Assembly (NCBI GenBank): GCA_024707265.1
Contig: JANQAB010000010.1
Location: forward strand, 1 to 64,000
DNA from: Sporocytophaga sp.
GTDB taxonomy: Bacteria; Bacteroidota; Bacteroidia; Cytophagales; Cytophagaceae
Direction: 5' to 3'
Length of the DNA: 64,000 nt
Notes under the pieces: model-generated
What the model was told of the DNA's origin: nothing
Database searches by the model: none
The model's input: the letters and a program-made list of their open reading frames with translations, nothing else
Shown: positions 28,601 to 37,190 of the stretch, piece by piece
Layout of the letters: the number at the start of each line of letters is the position of its first letter
Position numbering within the stretch: the first letter of the stretch is position 1
Translations under genes and position numbers: made by a program

Positions 28601-31600
28601 TTCAGTCCTTCTCCTTTAGCGCTCAATGCCAGATACATACCTTCTCCAGCCGATAAAGCTGCTGGATCGGTTTCTATAACTATTACCTCTTCAGGCAATG
28701 GAACATGTTTTCCTGTAACTGACCAGACGCAAATCAACTTTACACCAGCACCTATCATAAATGCCGGGCCGGATGTAGTGATTTGTTCTGATAATCCAGC
28801 AGCTGCCTTAACGGGTTCTGTTACTGTTGCGACAGGGGGGACATGGACAGGAGGGGCAGGAGTCTTTTCACCAGGAAGAAATGCTTTATCTGTTACATAT
28901 ACACCAACTGCTTCAGAAATATTAACCGGCTCAGTATTCCTGACTTTAACATCAACAGGAAACGGTACATGTGTTCCTGTATCTGATAATGTTGTGATCA
29001 CGATTATACCTGCACCTGTAGTAAATGCAGGACCCGATCAGAACTTATGTGGAGATGTTAGTTCCATACAAATCAATGGCACAGTGTCAAATGCGACTTC
29101 CTACAATTGGACAACAGGAGGAACTGGAGCATTCACGAATGCCAATGCTTTAAGTACTGATTATTTTCCGACTACTGCTGATACTGCCAGTCATAGTATC
29201 ACATTTCAACTTTCTGTTACACCATTGGCTGGATGTAATCCCGCTTCAGATGCAGTGACCATCAACTTTACTCAAATACCTGTGATTGACGCAGGCCCTG
29301 CTCAGACTGTTTGTGAAAACGATATTCCGGTACAGTTACAGGCTTCCGGAGCCAAAGCAAGATGGTCGGGAGGAGCTGGGACGTTTTATCCTAATGACAG
29401 CACGCTGAATGCAACCTATACTCCATCTGCTGCAGAACTGACTGCAGGATCAGTGGCATTAACCATTACTACTATTGCCAACTCTGTTTGTCCTCAGGTT
29501 ACAGATAATGTGATTATCAGTTTCATTAGAGGACCTCTTGTGAATGTTGGGCCAGACATAACTGTCTGTGCTGATACAGCGGGTGTTCCTCTATCGGCTA
29601 CGATATATAATAGCTCAGGAGCAAGATGGACTACCACAGGAACAGGAGTCTTTTCTCCAAATGATATTACAATCAATGCAACTTATGTTCCTTCTGCGGC
29701 TGATGTTTTATCGGGTAATGTAATGCTTACTTTAAGTACGACAGGTGCTACAATATGTGATCCTGTTTCCGATTACCTTATTTTAAGAATTACTCCGGCA
29801 CCTGTAGTGGATGCAGGATTTGATAAAACAGTTTGTGCAGATACAAGTTCCGTTCAATTGAATGGAAATGTTTCAGTTGCGGGAGGCGGAATATGGACAA
29901 GCAATGGTTCCGGCTCGTTTAGTCCTGACAATATCAGTCTTAATACAGGTTATTTGTTTAGCAATGCAGATACTGCAGCGCATCAGGTTACATTCACTTT
30001 AACCTCAACCGGAAATGGTTTATGTAAGCCGGTTTCAGATCAGGTGATTGTGAATCTGACACCGGTGCCATTCGTTTCGGCTGGTTCTGATATTCAGATA
30101 TGTATGGATGTAACAGCAATACCGCTTTCAGGATTGGTTGCCAATACTTCAGGAATGCTTTGGACTTCTACGGGGTCCGGTTATTTTACACCTTCTCCGG
30201 TTACAAATGAAGTCGAATATTATCCATCGCTTTCAGATCGAACTTCAGGTGCGGCTATTCTTACTCTTATCGCGAATGCTACAGGCGTATGCAATGCCAG
30301 AACACACAGTATCACGATAAGTTTTACTCCAGCCCCGACAGCTGATGCAGGACCCGACCAAACGATCTGTGCAGACTCTTCGATGATAAGTCTGAACGGT
30401 GCTGTTACAGTTGCCACAGGAGGTGCGTGGTCTATCAATGGAACCGGTACATTTACCTCACCATCAAGTCTTATTACAGATTATATTGTTTCTGCAGAAG
30501 ATAGTGCTGCCGGACAAGTAACATTAACACTGACAACAACAGGCAATGGAACCTGCAATCCGGTAACAGATGAAATGGTGTTAATCATTACACCTGCGCC
30601 TACAATATATGCGGGACCTGATGTAACACATTGTTCAGATGTTCAGGCGGTAAATATTTTTGGACTTACATCAGTGGCTACCGGTGGAATATGGTCTTCC
30701 TCAGGTACGGGTACGTTTTCTCCTGATCCGGCACAGCTTACTACTGCTTATATTCCATCCGCGATAGACACAGCAAATGGTTCTGTTGTCCTTACTATTA
30801 CCAGCACCGGTAACGGGACATGCAAAGCAGTATCAGATCAAATGACCATTAATTTGACACCGGCTCCTGTAGTTGACGCAGGTGTGGCCGGGCCAATCTG
30901 TATTGATATTATGACTAGTTCACTTAATGGAATGGTATACAATGCAGGAGGAGGAATGTGGAGTACTTCCGGTTCAGGAACCTTTTCAAATTCGAATAAC
31001 CTGATTACGGATTATCTTCTTTCATCTACAGATAAGGCTAATTCTGCGGTCACTATATATTTAACTTCTACCGGAAATGGTTTATGTAGTCCTGTTGTTG
31101 ATTCACTTGTATTAGATATTAACCCTGGTCCTATAGTCAATGCCGGAGCTGATCAAATTATATGTGCAGATGCTGATTCTGTTTTATTAAGTGGTGAATA
31201 TTTTCTTGCCGGCGGAGCAAGATGGAGTAGTGCAGGTTCAGGTGTATTTGCATCTTCTGATACTTCAATGATTGTTTATTACAAACCTTCTGCTGCAGAT
31301 ACCACTGCTGGAAGTGTGAAGATATATCTCACCACTTTTGATAATATGGGTTGTAATCCTGTTGCAGATAGTCTCCTTATTACATTTACGCCAACACCTG
31401 TAATTAATGCAGGAACAGATCAATTGATTTGTGTAAATCAAAATTCAATAAGCTTGTCCGGTGCAGTAAGTGTCGCCACAGGAGGAATGTGGCAGAGTAA
31501 CGGAGCTGGAACATTTAATCCTGTTAATACTCTTAATACAAGCTACTCTGTGTCACCTGCTGATACTTCAAATGGCGTTTATTTTATACTGACCTCTACA

Positions 31601-33715
31601 GGTAACGGAACATGTAAACCCGTACACGATACCTTATTTGTTGACTTTCAGCAATTGCCTGAAATTAGTTCAAATGCTACCACTATATGTGCAGATAATA
31701 CAGGCGCACCGCTAAGTGGGAAATATTCCAAAGCACAGGGAATCAAATGGACTACAACAGGAACCGGAAGTTTTCTTCCGTCTGATGTTGATTTGAATCC
31801 TACTTATTATCCTTCTCCGGCAGATTTTACATCAGGAAATATTCAGATTCAATTATCTACAACAGGTAACGGAGTTTGTCCTCCTGCAACTACTGATATT
31901 GCTGTTACTGTAAAACCAGCCCCAGTGATAGATGCAGGCACAGATAAAGTGGTTTGTGCTGATAATCCTCCTGTTAATGTAAGCGGAACCGTAGCGAATG
32001 CAGCAGGAGGTATATGGTCAAGTTCAGGATCAGGAAGTTTTTCTCCGGATCCAAGTCTGTTAAATGTCACTTACAATCCTTCCGTTGCTGATATAGATAT
32101 CGGAACGGTTCGGCTCTATTTTACTACAACAGGAAATGGTGATTGTTTTCCAAGAGTAGACAGCATGCAAATTACTATTACCCCAAGACCAGCTATATAT
32201 GCAGGGGAAGATCAACTTATTTGTCCTAATCAGCCAAGTGTTACGCTTAATGCTGTTGTAAATAATGCTTCCGGAGGACAGTGGACTACAACAGGAACCG
32301 GTACTAATTCTGCAGCATCCTCTTTGAACAATACTTATACTTTATCTGCTGCCGATTATTCAAGCGGTCCTGTGATGTTTATTGTTACCTCAACAGGAAA
32401 CGGTTTATGTCAGCCTGTAAAAGATACTCTTACGGTGGCAGTGTTTCCATTACCTGATGTTGATGCTGGCGCTGATCAGGCAGTTTGCCGTGATGTGGAT
32501 GCAATTGCATTCTCCGGAGGTTATACCATAGCTTCCGGCGCTACCTGGTATTCTACAGGTACAGGTGTTTTCTCCAATCCTAATACAACTATAACGGTAT
32601 ATTATCCTTCTGGCCAGGATAAGGACAATGGTTTGGTGAAAATCTATTACAAAACGATTTTAGCAAATACCTGCAGACCGGTAACAGATACAGCATATTT
32701 ATATATGACACCTATTCCTATCGCACAAACTATATCAGATCAAATTGTATGTGTGGATAATGAGCGCATTAATCTGTCAGGAAATGTAACCAATGCCACT
32801 GGCGGAGAATGGACAACATCAGGTTCAGGTGTTTTTCTTCCGGATGCCTCTGAATTGGATCCTTCTTACATATTTTCAGCACAAGATAAAAGTGCAGGAT
32901 TTGTAAGGCTTATTCTTACAACAAATGGTAATTTAGGTTGCTCCAATACAGACTCGGTTAATGTTACAATTTACCCGATTCCTGATATTATATTAGGAAA
33001 CGGAAATGCCTGTATAGGAGAGCAGATAGTATTGAATGCCCAACCTTCCAATATTCCGGTGTTTGGAGAAGCAAGCTTCAGCTGGGAGAAGAGTAATAAT
33101 AATTTACCATTCAATACTTCTTCTATAACAGTTACAGATCCAGGGTTTTACAAAGTGAGATATCAGTTAGGGGAATGTTCAAGGTATGATGAAGTTAATT
33201 TGTCGTTTCATCCCAAACCAACACCTCAGGTAGAAGATCTGGTAGAGTTTTGCAAAGAGACTCAGCAAGTTGTTACACTTGATGGCGGTCCTGCAGATCA
33301 TTACCTTTGGATGAAATCAGGAAATACAGATAAAGAGGAAGTTGTAAATCAGGCTGGGACGTATTATGTGCAGATCTTTAATGAATTCAATTGTTCAAAT
33401 ATCGATAGTATAAAGGTGGTAGATATTTGTCCACCAAGAGTATTTGTGCCAAGTATATTTTCTCCTAATAATGATGGTAGTAATGATGTGTTTAATACCT
33501 TCGGTAAGTATTTTACTGCCTATAAATTCACCGTTTTCAATAGGTGGGGAGAGATAATTTTTTATACGGAAGATCCAACTGAAGCATGGGATGGTACGTA
33601 TTTAGGAGAACAAATGACTAATGGAGTGTATCCATGGATTTTGTACTATGAGGGATTAACAGAGAAATACAAGGGACCCTTTAAGGAGCAGGGAAGTGTA
33701 ACTATTGACAGATAA
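25673..33715 (+). CDS. Giant repetitive cell-surface protein with gliding-type (CHU_C) C-terminal domain
   Basis: A 2680-residue protein with an N-terminal signal peptide. Residues about 30-220 are a Cys-containing N-terminal region. A SprB-like repeat follows (YLWSTGETTQTINVG). From about 315 to 2440 there are about 24 repeats of about 88 residues, built on V(N/D)AGPDxTVCA, GGxWSxxGTGTFSP and LTLTSTGNGxCxPV; two copies are degenerate. The last about 90 residues (VFVPSIFSPNNDGSNDVF, then FNRWGEIIF) are the gliding-motility-associated type B sorting domain. Adhesion or motility at the surface is likely, with the neighbouring SprF-like protein as partner. Many antisense frames here are repeat shadows. 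Confidence 0.93.
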   Translation: MYFPKNKLHLICLLTGILILFSNTLIYSQASSGTCDPATPSFVVDLSGNADSAWFSPSVVRQGLCCGLDPNASPPLRCIEFVLTLDTGAQGIRFDIASGAVPSGSLGYQINCGPYQMVGENICLDGAGPHRLTFCKPGANRNIYTIVSIPKPNVTPPVTVSDACNATLSAEGFDPATIQWTSVPFNPIHNSYLNCTSACSTVTATYQPGAPPYIDYQVSGVPIGGCNANRVTRSTRVYFVNDKAAEIMPKNPTVCFGNTDATITAYGTGGAPPYTYLWSTGETTQTINVGEGRYWVRITDATSCPAATDTVTVTSYTMPITADAGPDLTSCVNNPSVGLTGTVAVATGGIWSGGAGTFSPSNSSLNVTYTPSSSEITAGSARLTLTTTGNGSCPPATDDVTINIVPSPVVNAGTDRSVCANNASVSLSGIVTNAGGGTWTGGGGTFSPNANVLNATYYPTATEINSGSVNLTLISTGNGTCLPVSDNVLITITPSPVINAGPDLTVCANNSITNLSATVSVASGVNWTGGTGSFTPNRNVLTPSYTPSAAEVAAGSVLLTVTSTGNGNCLSVSDDVRINISPAPLVNAGADRTVCANNSSLALNGSVTVATGGVWSGGAGTFTPSASALNASYTPSNSEIAAGKVTLTLTSTGNGLCSPVSDNMVVTITPAPVVNAGTDVTVCANNSSVSLSGIVTIATGGQWSGGTGTFSPNAGSLATQYNPSAAEIAAGSVILTLTSTGNGSCLQVSDDLRIQITPAPTVDAGPDLAICATANNVALNGSITVASGGTWRTSGTGTFMPNANTLTASYVPSASDKSSGNVTLTLTSTGNGNCIPVTDNMQLTISPAPVVNAGPPKVVCADAGSVSLTGSVLNAPGGIWTSTGTGSFSPSNTSLNTNYNLSAGDRTPGVITFTLTSTGNGVCSPVTSQTQVTVTPAPVINAGPDITVCSDVSDVQLNGSVSIATGGIWSSSGSGSFSPSPLALNARYIPSPADKAAGSVSITITSSGNGTCFPVTDQTQINFTPAPIINAGPDVVICSDNPAAALTGSVTVATGGTWTGGAGVFSPGRNALSVTYTPTASEILTGSVFLTLTSTGNGTCVPVSDNVVITIIPAPVVNAGPDQNLCGDVSSIQINGTVSNATSYNWTTGGTGAFTNANALSTDYFPTTADTASHSITFQLSVTPLAGCNPASDAVTINFTQIPVIDAGPAQTVCENDIPVQLQASGAKARWSGGAGTFYPNDSTLNATYTPSAAELTAGSVALTITTIANSVCPQVTDNVIISFIRGPLVNVGPDITVCADTAGVPLSATIYNSSGARWTTTGTGVFSPNDITINATYVPSAADVLSGNVMLTLSTTGATICDPVSDYLILRITPAPVVDAGFDKTVCADTSSVQLNGNVSVAGGGIWTSNGSGSFSPDNISLNTGYLFSNADTAAHQVTFTLTSTGNGLCKPVSDQVIVNLTPVPFVSAGSDIQICMDVTAIPLSGLVANTSGMLWTSTGSGYFTPSPVTNEVEYYPSLSDRTSGAAILTLIANATGVCNARTHSITISFTPAPTADAGPDQTICADSSMISLNGAVTVATGGAWSINGTGTFTSPSSLITDYIVSAEDSAAGQVTLTLTTTGNGTCNPVTDEMVLIITPAPTIYAGPDVTHCSDVQAVNIFGLTSVATGGIWSSSGTGTFSPDPAQLTTAYIPSAIDTANGSVVLTITSTGNGTCKAVSDQMTINLTPAPVVDAGVAGPICIDIMTSSLNGMVYNAGGGMWSTSGSGTFSNSNNLITDYLLSSTDKANSAVTIYLTSTGNGLCSPVVDSLVLDINPGPIVNAGADQIICADADSVLLSGEYFLAGGARWSSAGSGVFASSDTSMIVYYKPSAADTTAGSVKIYLTTFDNMGCNPVADSLLITFTPTPVINAGTDQLICVNQNSISLSGAVSVATGGMWQSNGAGTFNPVNTLNTSYSVSPADTSNGVYFILTSTGNGTCKPVHDTLFVDFQQLPEISSNATTICADNTGAPLSGKYSKAQGIKWTTTGTGSFLPSDVDLNPTYYPSPADFTSGNIQIQLSTTGNGVCPPATTDIAVTVKPAPVIDAGTDKVVCADNPPVNVSGTVANAAGGIWSSSGSGSFSPDPSLLNVTYNPSVADIDIGTVRLYFTTTGNGDCFPRVDSMQITITPRPAIYAGEDQLICPNQPSVTLNAVVNNASGGQWTTTGTGTNSAASSLNNTYTLSAADYSSGPVMFIVTSTGNGLCQPVKDTLTVAVFPLPDVDAGADQAVCRDVDAIAFSGGYTIASGATWYSTGTGVFSNPNTTITVYYPSGQDKDNGLVKIYYKTILANTCRPVTDTAYLYMTPIPIAQTISDQIVCVDNERINLSGNVTNATGGEWTTSGSGVFLPDASELDPSYIFSAQDKSAGFVRLILTTNGNLGCSNTDSVNVTIYPIPDIILGNGNACIGEQIVLNAQPSNIPVFGEASFSWEKSNNNLPFNTSSITVTDPGFYKVRYQLGECSRYDEVNLSFHPKPTPQVEDLVEFCKETQQVVTLDGGPADHYLWMKSGNTDKEEVVNQAGTYYVQIFNEFNCSNIDSIKVVDICPPRVFVPSIFSPNNDGSNDVFNTFGKYFTAYKFTVFNRWGEIIFYTEDPTEAWDGTYLGEQMTNGVYPWILYYEGLTEKYKGPFKEQGSVTIDR

Positions 33716-33719
33716 ATTT

Positions 33720-34007
33720 ATGAGAGCTTTTTCATTCTATTTATGCCTGATAGCAATATGTTTTGGCTCTTGTATAAAAGAGCAGTATAAAGGTAATTCT
33801 TTGAGTTATAAGCGACAAAAGGAATTGTCGGATTTGGAAAATAATTACCATGTAAAAGAGACAGCCAGGGTGTTGGATAGAAATGAAAGTGAGAAAGAAA
33901 AGAGGCAGAAGCTTGCTGAAAAAAGAAGAGTTGCTCTTGCAAAGATGAATACTAAAAGCAGTACAAAGTATAAAAGGAGAAGATCTTTAGAATTTGATTA
34001 TTATTGA
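33720..34007 (+). CDS. Small lipoprotein downstream of the giant adhesin
   Basis: A 95-residue protein from ATG 33720 (a TTG 15 bases upstream is less likely). It has a hydrophobic start and lipobox ICFGSC, then a highly charged helix rich in Lys, Arg and Glu (NESEKEKRQKLAEKRR). It begins 4 bases after the adhesin stop codon, so it is co-transcribed and may help assemble or anchor that protein. No family recognised. Confidence 0.7.
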   Translation: MRAFSFYLCLIAICFGSCIKEQYKGNSLSYKRQKELSDLENNYHVKETARVLDRNESEKEKRQKLAEKRRVALAKMNTKSSTKYKRRRSLEFDYY

Positions 34008-34055
34008 TGATTATTAGAAGTTTATATAGGTTGTAGCCGCAGAAGATATGAGATA

Positions 34056-34081
34056 AGCCCCGTTTTTCAGGGCTTTTTTAT
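34056..34081 (+). terminator. Intrinsic terminator after the adhesin operon
   Basis: AGCCC (34056-34060) pairs with GGGCT (34070-34074) and is followed by TTTTTTATTT. It lies about 50 bases after the lipoprotein stop. Confidence 0.7.
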
Positions 34082-34108
34082 TTATCTGAAAAGCTTTGAC
34101 TTAATCAG

Positions 34109-34400
34109 CTCCCCGGCTGGTGTCTCCACCAGACGGAATCTTTCAATCCCTGCTTATTTAAAATATTCTCTGTAATCATGGATAAAAGAATATCCTTTTT
34201 TATCAACTTTTAAATAGTAAGTAAAAAAAATTGCCCCCAGATTATTTAATGCAGCACTTATGGAATGATTCCGGACAGGGAGGAGGAAAGGAGCAACAGT
34301 TTGAGCAACAGCAAGAGATCAATGTGAGTCAGTATAGGCTAGGGAGTAGTATTATATAATGCAGCACTTATTGAATGATTCCGGCAGGGGAGGAAAGCTA
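34109..34400. repeat. Non-autonomous RAYT derivative plus spacer/REP unit
   Basis: 34109-34283 runs from CTCCCCGGCTGGTGTCTCCACC to a decayed right end. The left stem carries a compensatory change (GGCTGG with CCAGAC). 34284-34395 is the GAGCAACAGCAAGAG spacer followed by another truncated REP. The pair at 39294-39490 has the same order. Confidence 0.8.
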
Positions 34401-34712
34401 TGTCAAAAAGTTAAATTCTAACTTCAGATTCTGTTAAGTTGACCTATGATCCTCTGTCAACTTGATCTGTCTTTCTAAACAAAGCGAATTTACAAATCCA
34501 TAATTATTTATATTTTTACCGTTCTCAATCTCCGAAACTTGATGAATATTTAATTAAGTGAGTAGAAGAGTTGAATGCTGATGCATGTGGTGAAAATGAA
34601 GAATACCATACGCTTGTGGTGAATTGTCCACTATACAGAAATGAACTTAACTTTGAGTTGTTAACAAGAGAAATCACAATAATTATTGGTTTCAGGAAAT
34701 GAAGTTTAAAAG
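34401..34712. other. Intergenic region, no gene seen
   Basis: AT-rich sequence without a convincing frame or repeat. A short frame near 34560-34690 shows no recognisable motif. Confidence 0.5.
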
Positions 34713-35045
34713 ATGAATACTATCAGAATAAAAACCTGCTCCCGCTGCAATACCAATTTTTCATGCAGTACACAAAACTGCTGGTGCAATGAGTTGCCTC
34801 CTGTAATGTCCTTGCCTGAAGGAGGAGACTGTTATTGTCCGCTTTGCCTGAAGAGTATCATTAAAGAGAAACTTGGCATTGATGCTGTAGCTGAAAATAA
34901 AAACAAAACAGAGCCTTTAAGAGAAAAGGAAGACTATTATTACAACGAAAACGGGAATTGGGTATTTACAGCAAAGTATCTTATAAAAAGAAGGTATTGC
35001 TGCAAAAATGGTTGTAAACATTGTCCGTATGGCTTTAAAAAGTAA
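34713..35045 (+). CDS. Cysteine-rich CWC protein with DUF5522-type C-terminus
   Basis: A 110-residue protein. The N-terminal half has CSRCNTNFSC, CWC and CPLC, the pattern of the Cys-rich CWC family, probably a zinc site. The C-terminal half (DYYYNENGNWVFTAKYLIKR, then CCKNGCKHCPYGF) matches DUF5522, usually a separate small protein. Here the two are fused. Cytoplasmic; function unknown. A damaged second copy lies at 45636-45833 in the duplicated block. Confidence 0.82.
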   Translation: MNTIRIKTCSRCNTNFSCSTQNCWCNELPPVMSLPEGGDCYCPLCLKSIIKEKLGIDAVAENKNKTEPLREKEDYYYNENGNWVFTAKYLIKRRYCCKNGCKHCPYGFKK

Positions 35046-35086
35046 CAAGCATAGATTTAGTATATAATGAAAATTAACTCTAGTCA

Positions 35087-36331
35087 ATGACCCATTTTTA
35101 CTTTATCATTTTAGTATTTTATTTTTTGCTCTCTGTTAACCTTGATAGCTATTCCCAATCTCTATATAAATATGAATTCCGTATATTTAAAGATGGCAAA
35201 TTAGTTACTGATATATCCAGAAACGTGCGGGTAGAGGCAGGTAAGTATAATTTAAATTCTCAAAAGTATGTCAGGTTCTCAGACACTTGTGCCGATCCGG
35301 GAAAATATTGTTTTACCGGTCTCTTCGATTGCCGGGAAGAATCTAATGAAAAACTACTTTTAAAAATATTCACTAAGAAAGATTCAATGATCATTTATAC
35401 CAATGTATCGCTAGATTCACTGGTTTATAAGCCAGGTGAATACTTTTTTGATCAAAGCATTGCAAGTTATTTCAATACCGTACCTGCTAAAGGTGTGAGC
35501 ATTAAATTAGTAAGTGATCTTGTCAAATTAAAACGTAAAAGGTCTCATCATTGGAGCATTAATAAGCCATCGTTTTTTACCAGCCTTCAGCAGGCATTGA
35601 ATGAATATGAGGACCTTAAGATTGATCCGAATGATTCTTCAATTATTGTTACAAAGAATTATAACTCCATATTATCTACAAAAGATCCGGGAGCTCATTG
35701 GATGAAAATTGAACCAAAGTTTAAAGATAAAATCCGAAATATATGCTTCACAGATGATGGTGATAAATATCTGATTATAAAAAGGGGAGATCATTCCTTT
35801 AAATCTGATTTCAACACTTATTTTAAAAGTGAAACTTTAATGGATTCCATTGTAGACAAGGGATGGGATCATTTTGAATGTCCGGAGAGCAATACGGTAC
35901 ATCAATTTGCTTTTAAACTGAAGGATAAAAGTGTTGATGATGATTATCCAACAGATGAATATCTACAATATGATTGTAATAGCTGTCCTGTAACTTATAG
36001 AGACAAAGGGAACCCTGTCTTTCATATAAAGCGTAATGTTAAATTTTGGAATACAGCTTTTCAGAAAATGGAATATGTAAATCCTGAATATCCCTTGCTT
36101 TATGAATTCAATCATCAGAAGATTTTACTTTTAGACCATTGTTTCCTGTATTCGGAAGATGGTAAACACTGGAAATATTATCCCTTTAGTGATTTTGATG
36201 AATACAGACCATTTGAATATGACAGGTGGCTTCATTCTACTGAAGTATCCTACTTTTATTGGCTGGAAGGTAAAGGGGTATTATTCAGGTATAGAGATGT
36301 TGGATTGTTTTTGATAGATGTTTATCATTGA
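35087..36331 (+). CDS. Secreted protein of unknown family (intact copy)
   Basis: A 414-residue protein with a signal peptide (about residues 1-24, ending SYSQS). The mature part has Asp-rich and aromatic-rich segments, a Cys-containing motif (QYDCNSCPVTYRDKGNP) and repeated D-G-K-H-W-K-type turns, suggesting beta structure. There is no sorting domain, so it may be periplasmic. It lies 41 bases after the CWC gene. A near-identical but disrupted copy occurs at 45874-47118 (about 25 differences over 368 residues by eye). Confidence 0.75.
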   Translation: MTHFYFIILVFYFLLSVNLDSYSQSLYKYEFRIFKDGKLVTDISRNVRVEAGKYNLNSQKYVRFSDTCADPGKYCFTGLFDCREESNEKLLLKIFTKKDSMIIYTNVSLDSLVYKPGEYFFDQSIASYFNTVPAKGVSIKLVSDLVKLKRKRSHHWSINKPSFFTSLQQALNEYEDLKIDPNDSSIIVTKNYNSILSTKDPGAHWMKIEPKFKDKIRNICFTDDGDKYLIIKRGDHSFKSDFNTYFKSETLMDSIVDKGWDHFECPESNTVHQFAFKLKDKSVDDDYPTDEYLQYDCNSCPVTYRDKGNPVFHIKRNVKFWNTAFQKMEYVNPEYPLLYEFNHQKILLLDHCFLYSEDGKHWKYYPFSDFDEYRPFEYDRWLHSTEVSYFYWLEGKGVLFRYRDVGLFLIDVYH

Positions 36332-36388
36332 TAGATCAAGCTAAAATTGTTGTAAAAGAAGCTAGAGAAAGTAAAAGATGAAGGGCGC

Positions 36389-36558
36389 CTCCCCGGCCGG
36401 AATCTTTCAATCCACTGCTTAACCAAAATATTCTCTGTACTCATTGATAAAAGAATATCGTTTTTTATCACCTTTCAAATAAAATAATAAGTAAAAAAAG
36501 TTGACCCTAGATATTTAATGCAGCGCTTATGGAAAGATTCCGTCCGGTGCAGACACCA
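36389..36558. repeat. Non-autonomous RAYT derivative
   Basis: The left REP is shortened (CTCCCCGGCCGGAATC: the hairpin half is missing), followed by RAYT 3' codons, the central join and a right REP ending GTGCAGACACC. Confidence 0.8.
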
Positions 36559-37190
36559 TAGCCGTCAACTTAAGGAATCTTTACTTAGTTAAGTTGATGG
36601 TTGCAGTCTGGTAAGTCCATGGCGGGGATAACCAAAATTCTGTTAATTCTAAAAAACTGTAAATCCTGATTCAGACATTCTCACAATCCCGAAGGGATTA
36701 AATATTTATAGATAGTTGGGCATTGCCTTGGTGCGACCCCTACAGGGTCGTATGTTATTTGTCTGCTCTTATCTATAAACATTTGACCTCTTCGAGGTCA
36801 GGACTTTTCTCAGACTTTTATGGCTTTGCCGTATTGATAGAAATCTTGTCAGCCCCCGACTAAGTCAACTTAAGGAATCTTTATTTTGTTAAGTTGACGG
36901 CTATGGTGCAGACACCGGCCGGGGAGAAGAGAGGAGGAAAGGAGCAACAGTTTGAGCAAACTTTGCTCAGATCAGGAGCATCTGTTGCAGGAATGGTCAG
37001 GTTATATTTGCTACATGCGTTATAGCAAGGCTGGCGGATTGGATATAAGAGCCAAACCCGCCAGTACCCATAAATCTTCTACAGTATTACAAAAAAAATA
37101 ATGATAGATTTCAGGTATACTTATTAGCCAATTCTTCCTAAATATTTGTGTATATACTTTAGGCCCGTTGGACAGGCCATGGTGAAGAAA
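36559..37190. repeat. Mixed repeat field
   Basis: Contains two copies of an ACTTAAGGAATCTTTA...GTTAAGTTGA hairpin-like unit (36570-36605 and 36868-36898), the GACCCCTAC/GACCTCTTCGAGGTC element at 36690-36812, a REP half at 36904-36926 and part of the spacer unit. A CTGGCGG...CCGCCAG hairpin lies at 37031-37064. No gene seen. Confidence 0.65.

Noticed and set aside
26524..32070. Many minus-strand frames of 60-150 residues inside the giant adhesin gene
   Set aside because: They are similar to each other because they are antisense translations of the adhesin repeat (PPVATVT-like patterns).
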